From an uncultured Candidatus Poseidoniales archaeon (GTDB lineage Archaea > Thermoplasmatota > Poseidoniia > Poseidoniales > Poseidoniaceae): a stretch of DNA of 37,372 nucleotides. The stretch spans positions 1 to 37,372 of the forward strand of contig CAJIZC010000031.1 in NCBI GenBank assembly GCA_905181785.1. Reading direction: 5' to 3'. The first letter of the stretch is position 1, and every line of letters begins with the position of its first letter. The notes under the pieces are model-generated. The model was not told the origin of the DNA. It was given only the letters and a program-made list of their open reading frames with translations, and made no database searches. The translations under genes were made by a program, and so were the position numbers. Positions 1-7,612 of the stretch are shown in pieces.

Positions 1-1
1 A

Positions 2-268
2 GCCAAACGCTGGGGCAAAAGAATTCTCTTGACCCGTAAAATTACTCCAGCAGGATTGCTAAGTTCTGTCGCCTTAACCGCGTCTGTTCAGCTTGCACGC
101 ACAGGTGCTGGAAAAATAACTGATGCAGTTGATGCTCGACTTCAACGGGAATTCGACAGCATCGCCAAAACAAACACCAAAACCTTGATCATTTTGTTGA
201 TTCGAGATTTAATGATGGGCATTATCCCAATTGCTATTCTTGCAGGTTTGCCGATTTTGGTGGCATGA
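2..268 (+). CDS. 3' end of an unidentified protein with a C-terminal membrane helix (partial)
   Basis: The reading frame is open from the first bases of the window to a TGA at 266-268, so this is most likely the C-terminal end of a gene that begins upstream. An internal TTG at 29 could start a 79-residue protein, but nothing favours it. The visible part is basic at first (KRWGKR, TRK), then amphipathic (about residues 20-55 of the fragment), and ends in a hydrophobic stretch (LMMGIIPIAILAGLPILVA) ending at the stop, which looks like a C-terminal membrane anchor. I do not recognise the family. It lies 54 bases before the phosphoglycerate mutase on the same strand and could be co-transcribed with it. 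Confidence 0.6.
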   Translation, partial: AKRWGKRILLTRKITPAGLLSSVALTASVQLARTGAGKITDAVDARLQREFDSIAKTNTKTLIILLIRDLMMGIIPIAILAGLPILVA

Positions 269-312
269 GCCAGCCGCCATGTTCATGGAGAACCGCCACC
301 GCCCCTTGCACA

Positions 313-317
313 GGGAG
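313..317 (+). promoter_or_regulatory. Shine-Dalgarno-like GGGAG before gpmA
   Basis: GGGAG lies five bases before the ATG at 323 and is complementary to the CCUCC found at the 3' end of archaeal 16S rRNA. It supports ATG 323 as the start and suggests a leadered mRNA, perhaps shared with the upstream fragment. Confidence 0.45.
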
Positions 318-322
318 TTCTT

Positions 323-1036
323 ATGTCGCTGCTCATTTTGATGCGCCACGGTCAATCGATGTGGAACGCTGCTAAGTTGTTCACCGGCTGGGTGGATGTG
401 CCGCTCACCAACGTCGGCATCACGGAAGCCATTGAAGGTGGAAAGAAAATCGCCCACCTTGATTTGAACGAAGTTCATGTCTCAACCCTCATCAGAGCCC
501 AGATGACCGCGATGATCGCACTTGCCCAACACAACGGCGGCAAGACTCCAGTGTTCCACTACCCTGAACCCGAGGGCGGGCTTGCTTCTGTCTCTGAAAA
601 TGAGGCACGTATGATTGAATGGGCTCAAATCAAGGGGGAAGCCGGAGCCGCTGACCTGCTTCCAGTGCATGTCTCTTGGCAGTTAAACGAGCGCATGTAC
701 GGCGATTTACAGGGGCTTAACAAGGACGCTACTCGAGAAAAATATGGAGACGAGCAAGTGCACATTTGGCGACGCTCGTTTGATGTCCCCCCACCATCCG
801 GCGAATCGCTCAAATTGACCGCTGAACGGACCATTCCATACCTTGAATCCACCCTGATCCCGTCCCTTCGTTCGGGAAACAACATCTTTGTCGCTGCACA
901 CGGTAATTCACTTCGCAGCATCATCATGCACATTGAAGGCCTTTCTGAGGCCGAAGTGCTGTCGTTGGAAGTCCCCACTGGGCAACCGATGGTTTACCGT
1001 TGGTCTGAAACAGGTTGGGAACGGCATGAGCTCTAA
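323..1036 (+). CDS. gpmA: 2,3-bisphosphoglycerate-dependent phosphoglycerate mutase
   Basis: It interconverts 3- and 2-phosphoglycerate in glycolysis and gluconeogenesis in the cytosol. The histidine-phosphatase motif RHGQS is at residues 8-12 (catalytic His9), followed by TGWVDVPLT, the acid residue Glu123 in LNERMYGDLQGLNK, the VHIWRRSFDVPPPSGES block and the second histidine His193 in AAHGNS. All family-defining blocks are present. His9 to Glu123 is 114 residues, against 78 in E. coli GpmA (His11 to Glu89), because of an insert of roughly 35-40 residues around 70-112. The 237-residue length is otherwise normal. Many archaea use the cofactor-independent enzyme instead, so a bacterial origin is plausible. 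The 3' end overlaps the DUF1499 gene by 11 bases, suggesting translational coupling. Confidence 0.93.
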   Translation: MSLLILMRHGQSMWNAAKLFTGWVDVPLTNVGITEAIEGGKKIAHLDLNEVHVSTLIRAQMTAMIALAQHNGGKTPVFHYPEPEGGLASVSENEARMIEWAQIKGEAGAADLLPVHVSWQLNERMYGDLQGLNKDATREKYGDEQVHIWRRSFDVPPPSGESLKLTAERTIPYLESTLIPSLRSGNNIFVAAHGNSLRSIIMHIEGLSEAEVLSLEVPTGQPMVYRWSETGWERHEL

Positions 1037-1517
1037 ACGAGAATTCCTGACTCGCTCCAATGCGGTGCTTGTGGTGCTGGCTTTGGTTTCGCCTTGGCTG
1101 CTGTGCCAAGCCTGGATTTTGGTCAGCGCTGGTGATGAGGCGTTCGAAACGATGCCCACCTGTGAACCTACAAGCATGAACTGCGCTCATCTTGGTGGGG
1201 ATGAAGACTTCCGGATGGATAGCCTGACGCTCGTGATTGAAGCACCTCTTGACGAAGTGCAAACCAGCCTCGAGGCATACATCGAGGATCAAAACGGCGA
1301 CGTGCTGAGCACGGATTCTACGGCAACCAGCCATTACGTCCACTTCGTCGAACGCACCTCCTTTTGGCGGTTCCCTGACGATGTAGCGGTTGGTCTTAGC
1401 GCCGTTGATGAGGGCACCACTCGAATCGAATTGCATTCTCAATCGCGCTTGGGTCAAGGCGATCTTGGCGTAAATCCAGCACGGCTTGAAGGACTTCACG
1501 CCGCGTTGTTTGCCTGA
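1026..1517 (+). CDS. DUF1499 family protein with N-terminal membrane helix
   Basis: The 163-residue protein starts at ATG 1026, inside the end of gpmA; an earlier in-frame ATG at 888 lies deep in gpmA and is rejected. Residues about 13-36 form a hydrophobic helix (signal or anchor). The rest matches the DUF1499 pattern: an NC pair, a short strand-rich core, YVHFVERTSFWRFPDDV, and the closing RLGQGDLGVNPARLEGL, close to the family's 'SRxGxxDxGvNrxRIexL' ending. The biochemical role of DUF1499 is unknown; family members are usually secreted or membrane-bound. The gene converges on the JAMM gene and overlaps its 3' end by 22 bases, so the two mRNAs are antisense at their ends. Confidence 0.8.
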   Translation: MSSKREFLTRSNAVLVVLALVSPWLLCQAWILVSAGDEAFETMPTCEPTSMNCAHLGGDEDFRMDSLTLVIEAPLDEVQTSLEAYIEDQNGDVLSTDSTATSHYVHFVERTSFWRFPDDVAVGLSAVDEGTTRIELHSQSRLGQGDLGVNPARLEGLHAALFA

Positions 1518-2275
1518 ACACTGAACCTTTCCCAACCGTAAGGGTAGCCGTCTTCATCCACAAGAAGGACGTTGATGCCCAAACCATTTTTGTGAAACGC
1601 AATCAACTGAATTTCGTGAATTTTGTGCCCGCTTGGGGCCACACCAAGCACCGGTAATTTTTGCCGTTGGAAGAACGACCTTCGGCGAGCCTTTGTTGGT
1701 TCAGGGACCGCTTCTTGGCCCACCCTTCGCCGCTGCCCCTCGACATCATCAAACCAGGGCAAGGGCCCTTCTGGTGAGAATCGCAACCCAAGGATCATGT
1801 CGATGCCTGGTGTTTCTTGAGCCGCATCAGCATCAGCACCGCTGGGGATCGCAGGTGCATTTGGGTGGGTGTGCAACCAGTGGGTGAACCGACCCGCCCG
1901 GGAGCCTCTGGAACTGGAAAACATGTCATCAGTCCAATCTTCAGGGAGGTGGTGTACGGAATATGAATCGCCTCGATTGACAATATGTGCTTCTTTAATT
2001 CGATACCCTTGACCTTGAAACAGGTTGTAAGTGGATTCTTTGGCACTGAACCGTTCGTCCACTTCTTCGACATGCGGAATTTCAGCATCGACATCAAGGC
2101 CGACTAGGATTTCATCAGGTAGGGCTTGAAGGGCCCACCATACAAGGTCAGCGAACACCTTGCCTGGCAGATGCACTTGGGCGGTGTAGGCTTCGCGACC
2201 GCTGTATGATTCCTCATTGTATGAGGTCATTAAATCGACAAGCCACGGTTCTACCATCGTCCTCGTCCACCCCAT
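1496..2275 (-). CDS. JAMM/MPN+ domain metalloprotease-like protein
   Basis: The 259-residue protein carries the complete JAMM zinc motif: His135-x-His137, seven residues, Ser145, two residues, Asp148 (HTHPNAPAIPSGAD). The upstream catalytic glutamate is probably Glu55 in LPDEILVGL, at the place where MPN+ proteins carry their conserved Glu. JAMM proteins are zinc-dependent isopeptidases or peptidases that remove ubiquitin-like modifiers or process peptides; the substrate here cannot be told. After the motif come a basic linker (KARRRSFFQRQK) and a strand-rich C-terminal segment (about 205-255). There is no signal peptide, so it should be cytosolic. The start could also be Met7 at 2257. It is divergent from the acidic Trp-tail gene. 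No ubiquitin-like or E1-like gene is in the window. Confidence 0.72.
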   Translation of the reverse strand: MGWTRTMVEPWLVDLMTSYNEESYSGREAYTAQVHLPGKVFADLVWWALQALPDEILVGLDVDAEIPHVEEVDERFSAKESTYNLFQGQGYRIKEAHIVNRGDSYSVHHLPEDWTDDMFSSSRGSRAGRFTHWLHTHPNAPAIPSGADADAAQETPGIDMILGLRFSPEGPLPWFDDVEGQRRRVGQEAVPEPTKARRRSFFQRQKLPVLGVAPSGHKIHEIQLIAFHKNGLGINVLLVDEDGYPYGWERFSVQANNAA

Positions 2276-2298
2276 AGGACTCTCTTGAATGAACTGTG

Positions 2299-2316
2299 CG
2301 GCGGTTCAAGACGCCG
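2299..2316. repeat. short inverted repeat between the JAMM gene and the Trp-tail gene
   Basis: CGGCG and CGCCG, separated by eight bases, form perfect five-base arms in the 78-base divergent gap. It could be an operator or a chance match. Confidence 0.2.
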
Positions 2317-2323
2317 AAGCATC

Positions 2324-2331
2324 TTTCAAAA
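2324..2331 (+). promoter_or_regulatory. candidate TATA box (TTTCAAAA) for the Trp-tail gene
   Basis: The A/T-rich box is centred 26-27 bases before ATG 2354, the spacing expected for a leaderless archaeal transcript. It is one of a series at the same spacing in this window. Confidence 0.4.
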
Positions 2332-2353
2332 GGGGCCGTTCATAGGAACCACC

Positions 2354-3079
2354 ATGGCGAAGAAGAAGGGGGGCTTTGGGCGTTTCCTTGGTGCTATTAC
2401 TGGCACGCCATATGAGCGACTCTTGAAGCAAGTTGACAAACTGGTCAATGAATTCGAGGATGACGACAGAAAGTTGGCCAAGAACCTCAACAAACTGGTC
2501 AATATGGTCGGCACACAATACGAGGAAGAAAACCTCGATGAGGAAGAGCACGATTTGATCATCGAAGCCATCGAAGAAGTTGATCCTGAAGGTCGCTCCT
2601 TTGGCAAATTGTCCGACGAGGAAGATTCCTTTTATGCCGGTAGCGTCCCAGACGCTCCTGAGTTGAAACGGGAGAAGCGAGCCAACCTCGATGACCTCAT
2701 GCAATCCAAGGGCGATGAATTCCTAGGCAGTTACGGTCGAGACGAGTTTGAAGAATTCAAAGCTCGCATCAGCGATGATTTCATTGCTGAATCTGACGAT
2801 GCCATACGACAAGGGGATCATGAAGCCGACATCGTTACTGAAAACCGTGTGTTCGCAGATGCAGATGATGAATTGGAGCGCCTCAAGCAACAAATCTCCC
2901 AGGAATCTGGCATGGTCGACCCCAATGCAGAAGACGAAGCTGAAGCCGCAGAAGAGGGCGAAGAGGTGGATGGCTATTCAATTGATGAGAACGGCGTCGA
3001 ATGGTTCGAAGATGAAGATGGCTACTGGTGGTTCCGAGAGGAAGGTCAAGACGAGTGGCAACCTTACGACGAAGATTGA
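2354..3079 (+). CDS. acidic protein with Trp-rich C-terminal tail, function unknown
   Basis: The 241-residue protein starts at ATG 2354; an in-frame codon at 2285 would add 23 residues but would lie upstream of the promoter-like box. The first 12 residues are basic and glycine-rich (MAKKKGGFGRF). Residues about 20-85 look helical and highly charged (KQVDKLVNEFEDDDRKLAKNL), and the middle is very acidic. The last 25 residues are unusual: EWFEDEDGYWWFREEGQDEW then PYDED, with five Trp in an acidic context. No catalytic motif or membrane segment is visible. I do not recognise a named family. It is divergent from the JAMM gene, 78 bases away. It ends two bases before the stop of the convergent membrane-protein gene. 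Confidence 0.75.
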   Translation: MAKKKGGFGRFLGAITGTPYERLLKQVDKLVNEFEDDDRKLAKNLNKLVNMVGTQYEEENLDEEEHDLIIEAIEEVDPEGRSFGKLSDEEDSFYAGSVPDAPELKREKRANLDDLMQSKGDEFLGSYGRDEFEEFKARISDDFIAESDDAIRQGDHEADIVTENRVFADADDELERLKQQISQESGMVDPNAEDEAEAAEEGEEVDGYSIDENGVEWFEDEDGYWWFREEGQDEWQPYDED

Positions 3080-3081
3080 AC

Positions 3082-3981
3082 CTAAGCCCTCGTCGGGCTA
3101 AATTGCACAATTTTACTTACCCAAGCAACGAGAAGCAACGCCCCAATCAACGGGTTCGCCTGAACCACGATGCTTGCAAAGGTCATCATGAGGTAAACCA
3201 CAGCGATCGCAGCAGCGAGCCCAAGCATCACAAATGGAGCGTACTTCAATCTTGGATCAATGAAACTGTAGACATAGTACCCGCCACCTTGGTAGGCAAA
3301 GATATAGGCAAAACCAACGTAAACAAGACCCATCCCAACGCAATACAAGCCAAATTCTGGATGAAGGGTTGGGCCAACTAGAAAGAGTTCTACAGCCAAG
3401 AAAATGGCAGCAAAGTTGTGCATGATTTGCTCATGGTAAGTGAAGAGGAAATTGGGATCACGATCGGACTTCATCAGATCGGGAAGGAGGATATGTCGAA
3501 CGATGGTCGCTGTCAAAAACGCTGAACTGCAAGCGATTGCAAACATACTCACTTCAAACCTCTCAAGCCAAAGAGGGACTTCCTTCCCATTGAGCGTCAT
3601 GACTGAAGCGACACTGACGCTGCCAAAATAAAGGATATTGCACAGCAGCGTCCATGAACTGAAGGTGACAAATTTCTCAGAGTTTACCGGATGCAGTATT
3701 TTCATTGTTCGCCGCTCATGAAGGAGCACTTGCATGTTGCCTGGACCAACCCGGAACATGCTGATGATGGCCCAAATACCGCATGCTAGAGCGATGAACC
3801 TGGTGAGCATCACGAGCGCGATTGGGGCCCACGGCGCCACCAACGACTCTGCGCTTTCCTGCCACAATGGTTTGAGGCTCACCTTGGCAAAGGCAACGGA
3901 AAGGGCGACAGCGACAATTGCGGTTGCTAAGAAAGTCCAACGGTCAGTGGTGCCCTTACCGTACACCAAGTTACCGGACAT
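3082..3981 (-). CDS. multi-pass membrane protein resembling FAR-17a/AIG1 (ADTRP) threonine hydrolases
   Basis: The 299-residue protein has about seven hydrophobic segments. Two short blocks resemble the active-site regions of eukaryotic AIG1/ADTRP, membrane enzymes that hydrolyse fatty-acid esters of hydroxy fatty acids using a Thr and a His. The first is SEKFVTFSSWTLLCNILYFG, with Thr106 where AIG1 has its catalytic Thr in 'KYLTF-type' context. The second is EQIMHNFAAIF, with His188 followed by an acidic membrane segment and then GGGYYVYSFIDP, which parallels the 'GxWVYPF' block. The 82-residue Thr-His spacing is close to AIG1's. This assignment rests on recalled family motifs and needs a profile search. 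The gene is last in a run of same-strand genes from 7522 down to 3082. Confidence 0.6.
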   Translation of the reverse strand: MSGNLVYGKGTTDRWTFLATAIVAVALSVAFAKVSLKPLWQESAESLVAPWAPIALVMLTRFIALACGIWAIISMFRVGPGNMQVLLHERRTMKILHPVNSEKFVTFSSWTLLCNILYFGSVSVASVMTLNGKEVPLWLERFEVSMFAIACSSAFLTATIVRHILLPDLMKSDRDPNFLFTYHEQIMHNFAAIFLAVELFLVGPTLHPEFGLYCVGMGLVYVGFAYIFAYQGGGYYVYSFIDPRLKYAPFVMLGLAAAIAVVYLMMTFASIVVQANPLIGALLLVAWVSKIVQFSPTRA

Positions 3982-4003
3982 GGCCGGTTGTACAAAGGGA
4001 GGG

Positions 4004-4010
4004 TTTTGAA
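4004..4010 (-). promoter_or_regulatory. candidate TATA box (TTCAAAA) for the AIG1-like gene
   Basis: Centred 26 bases before the ATG at 3981. It suggests this gene can be transcribed separately despite the co-directional neighbour 45 bases upstream. Confidence 0.38.
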
Positions 4011-4026
4011 GTTTCGTTTGCCCTTT

Positions 4027-4764
4027 TTAGCGCAAATCGGGCAAGTCATGTTCGGAGGGGGCTCGATAAATTCGAGGGTCTTCTTCCGCCATTTTCTTGC
4101 GCCGATCTTTCCGACTTAGGCCCCTTTCCTCAGGCGGAAGTTCCGCCTCTGATTTGCGCTTTATTGCTCTCATCTGGACGGTAACGCTCAAGATTGAAAG
4201 CATCAGTACAATGACGATGGTGGAGGAATTTCCCGGGTCAAGCGTACCAAGCGGCTGACCGTTGAGCACCAACATGCCTGAAAGCGTTGCCAAACTGCCC
4301 AGCAATGCAGAAACCAAAAGGGGTAACTTTTTGCGTATGTAAATGACAGAAAAGAAGGCTATGACCGCCATTGCATTGGTGACAAATTCGCTGCTTGCAA
4401 ACTCATAACCTCTCGCATCCAGCCACTGGAACCCCCAGCTAAATCCTAAATAGATCCCCAGCGATGCAGCCAAATGGATGGTCAATTGAACGGTCATCAA
4501 TAGAATTCCTGCAGTGATTAGCATCAGTATAATCATGATGTAAAGTTCGTCGATGGTGCCATCGGGGATAAGCGCGTAGACCAGCGGTGCGCCAACGTAA
4601 CCCACGCCTGCGCCGACGGCAGCTGCAATGTACTGCAGACGCTCATGGCCTCGAATCATCAAGAATGCGCCAGCAAGGATCAACACAACTCCAAAAATGG
4701 GACCAAGTGCTTCCAACTGCTCCATAAGTGGCGAACTCACATTGGGCATGTCAATGTCAACCAT
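4027..4764 (-). CDS. multi-pass membrane protein, possibly DUF4203/TMEM198-like
   Basis: The 245-residue protein has about seven hydrophobic segments between residues 20 and 200, starting with PIFGVVLILAGAFLMIRG and then a glycine-patterned helix (AAAVGAGVGYVGAPLV). That small-residue helix pair after a short arginine loop recalls DUF4203/TMEM198-type membrane proteins, but the match is weak. The C-terminal 45 residues are a charged cytoplasmic tail, basic first (RKDRRKK) and then acidic (PSEHDLPDLR). No catalytic motif is seen. Gaps to same-strand neighbours are 45 and 43 bases, so it could be part of a loose operon. Confidence 0.7.
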   Translation of the reverse strand: MVDIDMPNVSSPLMEQLEALGPIFGVVLILAGAFLMIRGHERLQYIAAAVGAGVGYVGAPLVYALIPDGTIDELYIMIILMLITAGILLMTVQLTIHLAASLGIYLGFSWGFQWLDARGYEFASSEFVTNAMAVIAFFSVIYIRKKLPLLVSALLGSLATLSGMLVLNGQPLGTLDPGNSSTIVIVLMLSILSVTVQMRAIKRKSEAELPPEERGLSRKDRRKKMAEEDPRIYRAPSEHDLPDLR

Positions 4765-4784
4765 ACACCGCTCAACAAGGGGCG

Positions 4785-4791
4785 CAATTTA
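4785..4791 (-). promoter_or_regulatory. candidate TATA box (TAAATTG) for the 4027-4764 membrane protein
   Basis: Centred about 24 bases before the ATG at 4764, in the short gap after the receiver gene. Confidence 0.3.
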
Positions 4792-4807
4792 GCCTCATCG
4801 CTTGAAT

Positions 4808-5170
4808 TTAATTCAAAACGCCATTCCAAATGCTCAATGTATGGAGTTCAAATTTGATAATGGCCTGATCGGCACCCTCGTGGAGCATCATTGCATTCGC
4901 TTCGTTCTCGCTTGAGATTCCAATCACCAAGTCTGGGCGAACCAACGCAGCCTCACGAACGGCTCGATTTAGCATCAAAAGAACTTCCAAACCAGTGTGG
5001 GGGGGCATAAAGAAATCCAGCATCACCACTTGTGGCTGAAACGCTTCGATGTGTTGGATTGCATCTTCTGATGACCATCTCTGGAGAAGAACCGTATTGC
5101 TGAGGTTGACGCCTGCTGATTGAAGCATGGCTTCAACATCGTATGAGTCTTCGAAAACAAGCACGCGCAT
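4808..5170 (-). CDS. stand-alone response-regulator receiver domain
   Basis: The 120-residue protein is a single CheY-like receiver. The acidic pair Glu7/Asp8 follows the first strand (MRVLVFED), the phosphoacceptor is Asp52 in VVMLDFFMPP, Ser86/Ser87 are in the place of the conserved Thr/Ser, and Lys106 (AIIKFEL) is the conserved lysine. There is no output domain, so it should act by protein contact or as a phosphorelay element. ATG 5170 was chosen because the fold begins there; a start at 5212 would overlap the hydrolase gene. It follows the stop of the CocE-type hydrolase by 11 bases, and that TGA is part of a TGAGG Shine-Dalgarno-like sequence. No histidine kinase is in the window. Confidence 0.85.
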   Translation of the reverse strand: MRVLVFEDSYDVEAMLQSAGVNLSNTVLLQRWSSEDAIQHIEAFQPQVVMLDFFMPPHTGLEVLLMLNRAVREAALVRPDLVIGISSENEANAMMLHEGADQAIIKFELHTLSIWNGVLN

Positions 5171-5181
5171 GAGGGCATGCC

Positions 5182-7083
5182 TCACGCTGGTATTGGCTGC
5201 TGATCCCACCAATGAGGTGCTTCAAACCATGCTTCATGCATTGGGGGGCGATCGATGAGCGGGAGTCCAAAGGTGCCGCCGTTGATGCTAAGCCCACCCA
5301 GAGGGTTCGTAGCGCAAGGCCCTGGCAGGTAATCCTCTCCTTGTTCAGTCAATTCCAATCGCAGGGCATGGCCGGCAGGCAGAACCACATCAAGAGGATT
5401 GAATTCCATCAGCATCGTGTATTGAGTGAATGGAAGGGCTGGCTTCGCCTCATGGCCCCCGTCTCGGTAACGAATGTCCATGGTCGCATGACCCAATCGC
5501 AGGTTGTTCGTATCATCGTACAGCGTGGCAAATATTTGACCCCCGTTGCAAGCTTGTGTCGTGACATCAAGATGTAAGGTTGGCAAGCCCGAAATGTGCG
5601 TCTCATTTTCAAACGTTGGACTCACGAGGGTGGCTGAACCCCCGAGGCCGGTGACGGTAGCAAGGTTGCCCCACGAAGAATCAATGGAGTGCATGTCCCA
5701 CATGACATCGGCAGGTGGCCACGTGCCCTCAACGTGCCAACGGCCGTCGTTTGTTTGCATCTGTACCATTGGTTCTGGTTCATCGCCAATGCCCTTGAGG
5801 TAGTAGTTGAACCATCCATAGAGTTCCACAGCCCAGTCCATTCGACTCATGTTTGGATAGGCTTCTTGGCCGTATCCGCTGTCCAATTCACTGTGGCGGT
5901 CGGGTTGATCTGGGTAGTTGTGCGCCCATTGCCCTGAGATGGCTCGAGCGTTGATGCCGGCATCGATCAGCATTTGGTACGTCGGGAAAGCGTGGTATGG
6001 GTCGACGTTCCAGTCCTGCATGCCCCAAACGATGTAGACGCTGCCTCGGTAATTTTCCAACACATCAGGCAGGTGGCGACGCTCGTCCCAATAATCGTTC
6101 CAATCCGCCCCTCCGAATTCAGCCCATCCCCATGTGGAGAAGGGGTTGAGTGGGCCAATCGCGTCGTCTGAGCACACGCGCATGTCATCGGTTGTCAAGT
6201 CAGTGGTGGCGGCTTGGTAGGCTGCATCATAGCCCATGGCGCGAGCTTCCGAAGAACCGTTTCGGTAGAACATTTCTTGGACCCCAATCGAGCCTGAAAT
6301 TGGAACGATTGTCTTCAGGTGTTCGCTTGGATTCTGGGCTGCTTCCCAATTTGTGGTACCAGCGTATGATTTGCCCATCAAGCCAACGTTCCCGTTTGAC
6401 CAATTCTGCTGTCCAAGCCAATCGGTAACGGCTTGGATTCCAGTTTGTTCTCCCAGGCCTTTGACGTCTTGGCAGTGAGTGGATTGTCCTGTGCCAAAGG
6501 TCGAAGCCTGTGCAAACGCATACCCGTGAGGCAGGAAGGTATCGTAGACCCATTTTCCAACCCCGCCATCAGGTACGGTGTTTGGAGAGGAATCTTCGCC
6601 CACGCCCGGCATGCCCTCGCCTCCGAAATCATAGTAGGGGTGAATGGTCATGATCACTGGAACTTGTGTGCCCTCTGGAACATTAGGCAGCCAAAGTGCT
6701 ACGTGCATCAACGCCGGGCCAGGGAATCCGGCATCCTGTTCGCTTGCTGGAAGCTCAACTTCAATGAAATGCTCGGTGTACGGGAGCGCCTCATAGGTGC
6801 CATTGACGGGAAGCTGCGCCCGCAAGGTGTCCATCGGCAAATCCATTTGATGGCGGAGCTGCAACGGTGTGTCCCACCAATCGCCTTCAAAATCCTCGTC
6901 GCTGGTCGAGGCAATGAGGGATTCTCCAAAGGTCATAGCAAGAAGAAGAAACACGACCGCAACCGCAATTGTGCTGACGGCTGAAAGGGTCAATTGGCGC
7001 CTTGCATTGCTTGGCTGCATCATTTCACCAATCAAGACCGCCTCGTCGGCAGCGGCATCAACGGGTTCTGTCGCATCAGCCAT
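5182..7083 (-). CDS. membrane-tethered CocE/NonD (X-Pro dipeptidyl-peptidase-like) serine hydrolase
   Basis: The 633-residue protein starts at ATG 7083 (MADATEPVDA). Residues about 30-52 form one membrane helix after a cytosolic leader, so the body faces outward. An alpha/beta-hydrolase domain follows, with nucleophile Ser239 in GLMGKSYAG, Asp357 in WGMQDWNVDP and His388 in GQWAHNYPD, giving a complete triad in the order seen in CocE, alpha-amino-acid ester hydrolases and X-Pro dipeptidyl peptidases. The last 200 residues look like the family's jelly-roll cap (LHLDVTTQACNGGQIFATLYDD, then LPAGHALRLEL). The substrate is likely a peptide or an acyl ester outside the cell and cannot be narrowed further. 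It lies between a small membrane protein gene and the receiver gene on the same strand. Confidence 0.85.
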   Translation of the reverse strand: MADATEPVDAAADEAVLIGEMMQPSNARRQLTLSAVSTIAVAVVFLLLAMTFGESLIASTSDEDFEGDWWDTPLQLRHQMDLPMDTLRAQLPVNGTYEALPYTEHFIEVELPASEQDAGFPGPALMHVALWLPNVPEGTQVPVIMTIHPYYDFGGEGMPGVGEDSSPNTVPDGGVGKWVYDTFLPHGYAFAQASTFGTGQSTHCQDVKGLGEQTGIQAVTDWLGQQNWSNGNVGLMGKSYAGTTNWEAAQNPSEHLKTIVPISGSIGVQEMFYRNGSSEARAMGYDAAYQAATTDLTTDDMRVCSDDAIGPLNPFSTWGWAEFGGADWNDYWDERRHLPDVLENYRGSVYIVWGMQDWNVDPYHAFPTYQMLIDAGINARAISGQWAHNYPDQPDRHSELDSGYGQEAYPNMSRMDWAVELYGWFNYYLKGIGDEPEPMVQMQTNDGRWHVEGTWPPADVMWDMHSIDSSWGNLATVTGLGGSATLVSPTFENETHISGLPTLHLDVTTQACNGGQIFATLYDDTNNLRLGHATMDIRYRDGGHEAKPALPFTQYTMLMEFNPLDVVLPAGHALRLELTEQGEDYLPGPCATNPLGGLSINGGTFGLPLIDRPPMHEAWFEAPHWWDQQPIPA

Positions 7084-7138
7084 GATTCGGCCAAGCCCTC
7101 CTTGCTCAAGAGCATGACGCTTTTCCGTATCTTGCGAT

Positions 7139-7522
7139 TCAAACTTGGGCTGCCTCACGCGCCTTGCGGGCAGCGATAAAAGAACGCACGCACACAACGG
7201 TGTAAGCAACCCCCGTCACGAGCAACATCAGCATCGAGCTAGATGCATAATTGATTCCATCGCCCATGACCATGAAGAATCGGGTACCACCAATGGCGCA
7301 CAGCAGACCAAATGTGGCCGCCACATGCATCCATAATTTTCGCTTTTCAGGCATCCGTAGCGTCATGAAGCCAGAAAGCATCAAAGGAACACCAAGAAAA
7401 CTTGGAAAGTAAGATGTGATCGAATCCGAACTCGAAAGAACAGAGATGGCAACGCCCCAAAGAAGGAGGAAGGTTCCGTAACCGAGTGTCAAGTTTGCCA
7501 TAAAGTTGGATTGTTGTTCCAT
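7139..7522 (-). CDS. small four-helix membrane protein, unknown
   Basis: The 127-residue protein has about four hydrophobic segments (about 12-30, 40-55, 66-84 and 92-114), with basic loops (MPEKRKLW) and a basic C-terminus (ARKAREAAQV). There is no signature motif. It is the first gene of the leftward run 7522-3082 and ends 55 bases before the hydrolase start. The start at ATG 7522 fits an A-run centred 25 bases upstream. The family is not recognised. Confidence 0.68.
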   Translation of the reverse strand: MEQQSNFMANLTLGYGTFLLLWGVAISVLSSSDSITSYFPSFLGVPLMLSGFMTLRMPEKRKLWMHVAATFGLLCAIGGTRFFMVMGDGINYASSSMLMLLVTGVAYTVVCVRSFIAARKAREAAQV

Positions 7523-7543
7523 ACCTTGAGCAGAGAGGGCCCC

Positions 7544-7550
7544 TTTTTTT
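7544..7550 (-). promoter_or_regulatory. candidate TATA-like A-run for the 7139-7522 gene
   Basis: Seven A on the minus strand, centred 25 bases before ATG 7522 and followed by GGGGCC. The position matches other boxes in the window. Confidence 0.33.
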
Positions 7551-7612
7551 GTCTATGGGCTGAACAGCAATACTTCCGCACGATTGATGGGGGGGAACCG
7601 CTTCGCCTAACC

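Noticed and set aside
924-1535. 203-residue minus-strand frame across gpmA and the DUF1499 gene
   Set aside because: Both plus-strand genes have clear family motifs and the minus frame has none.
7541-7550. GC run followed by seven T as a terminator
   Set aside because: It lies between two divergent starts with no gene ending there; a promoter role on the minus strand fits better.
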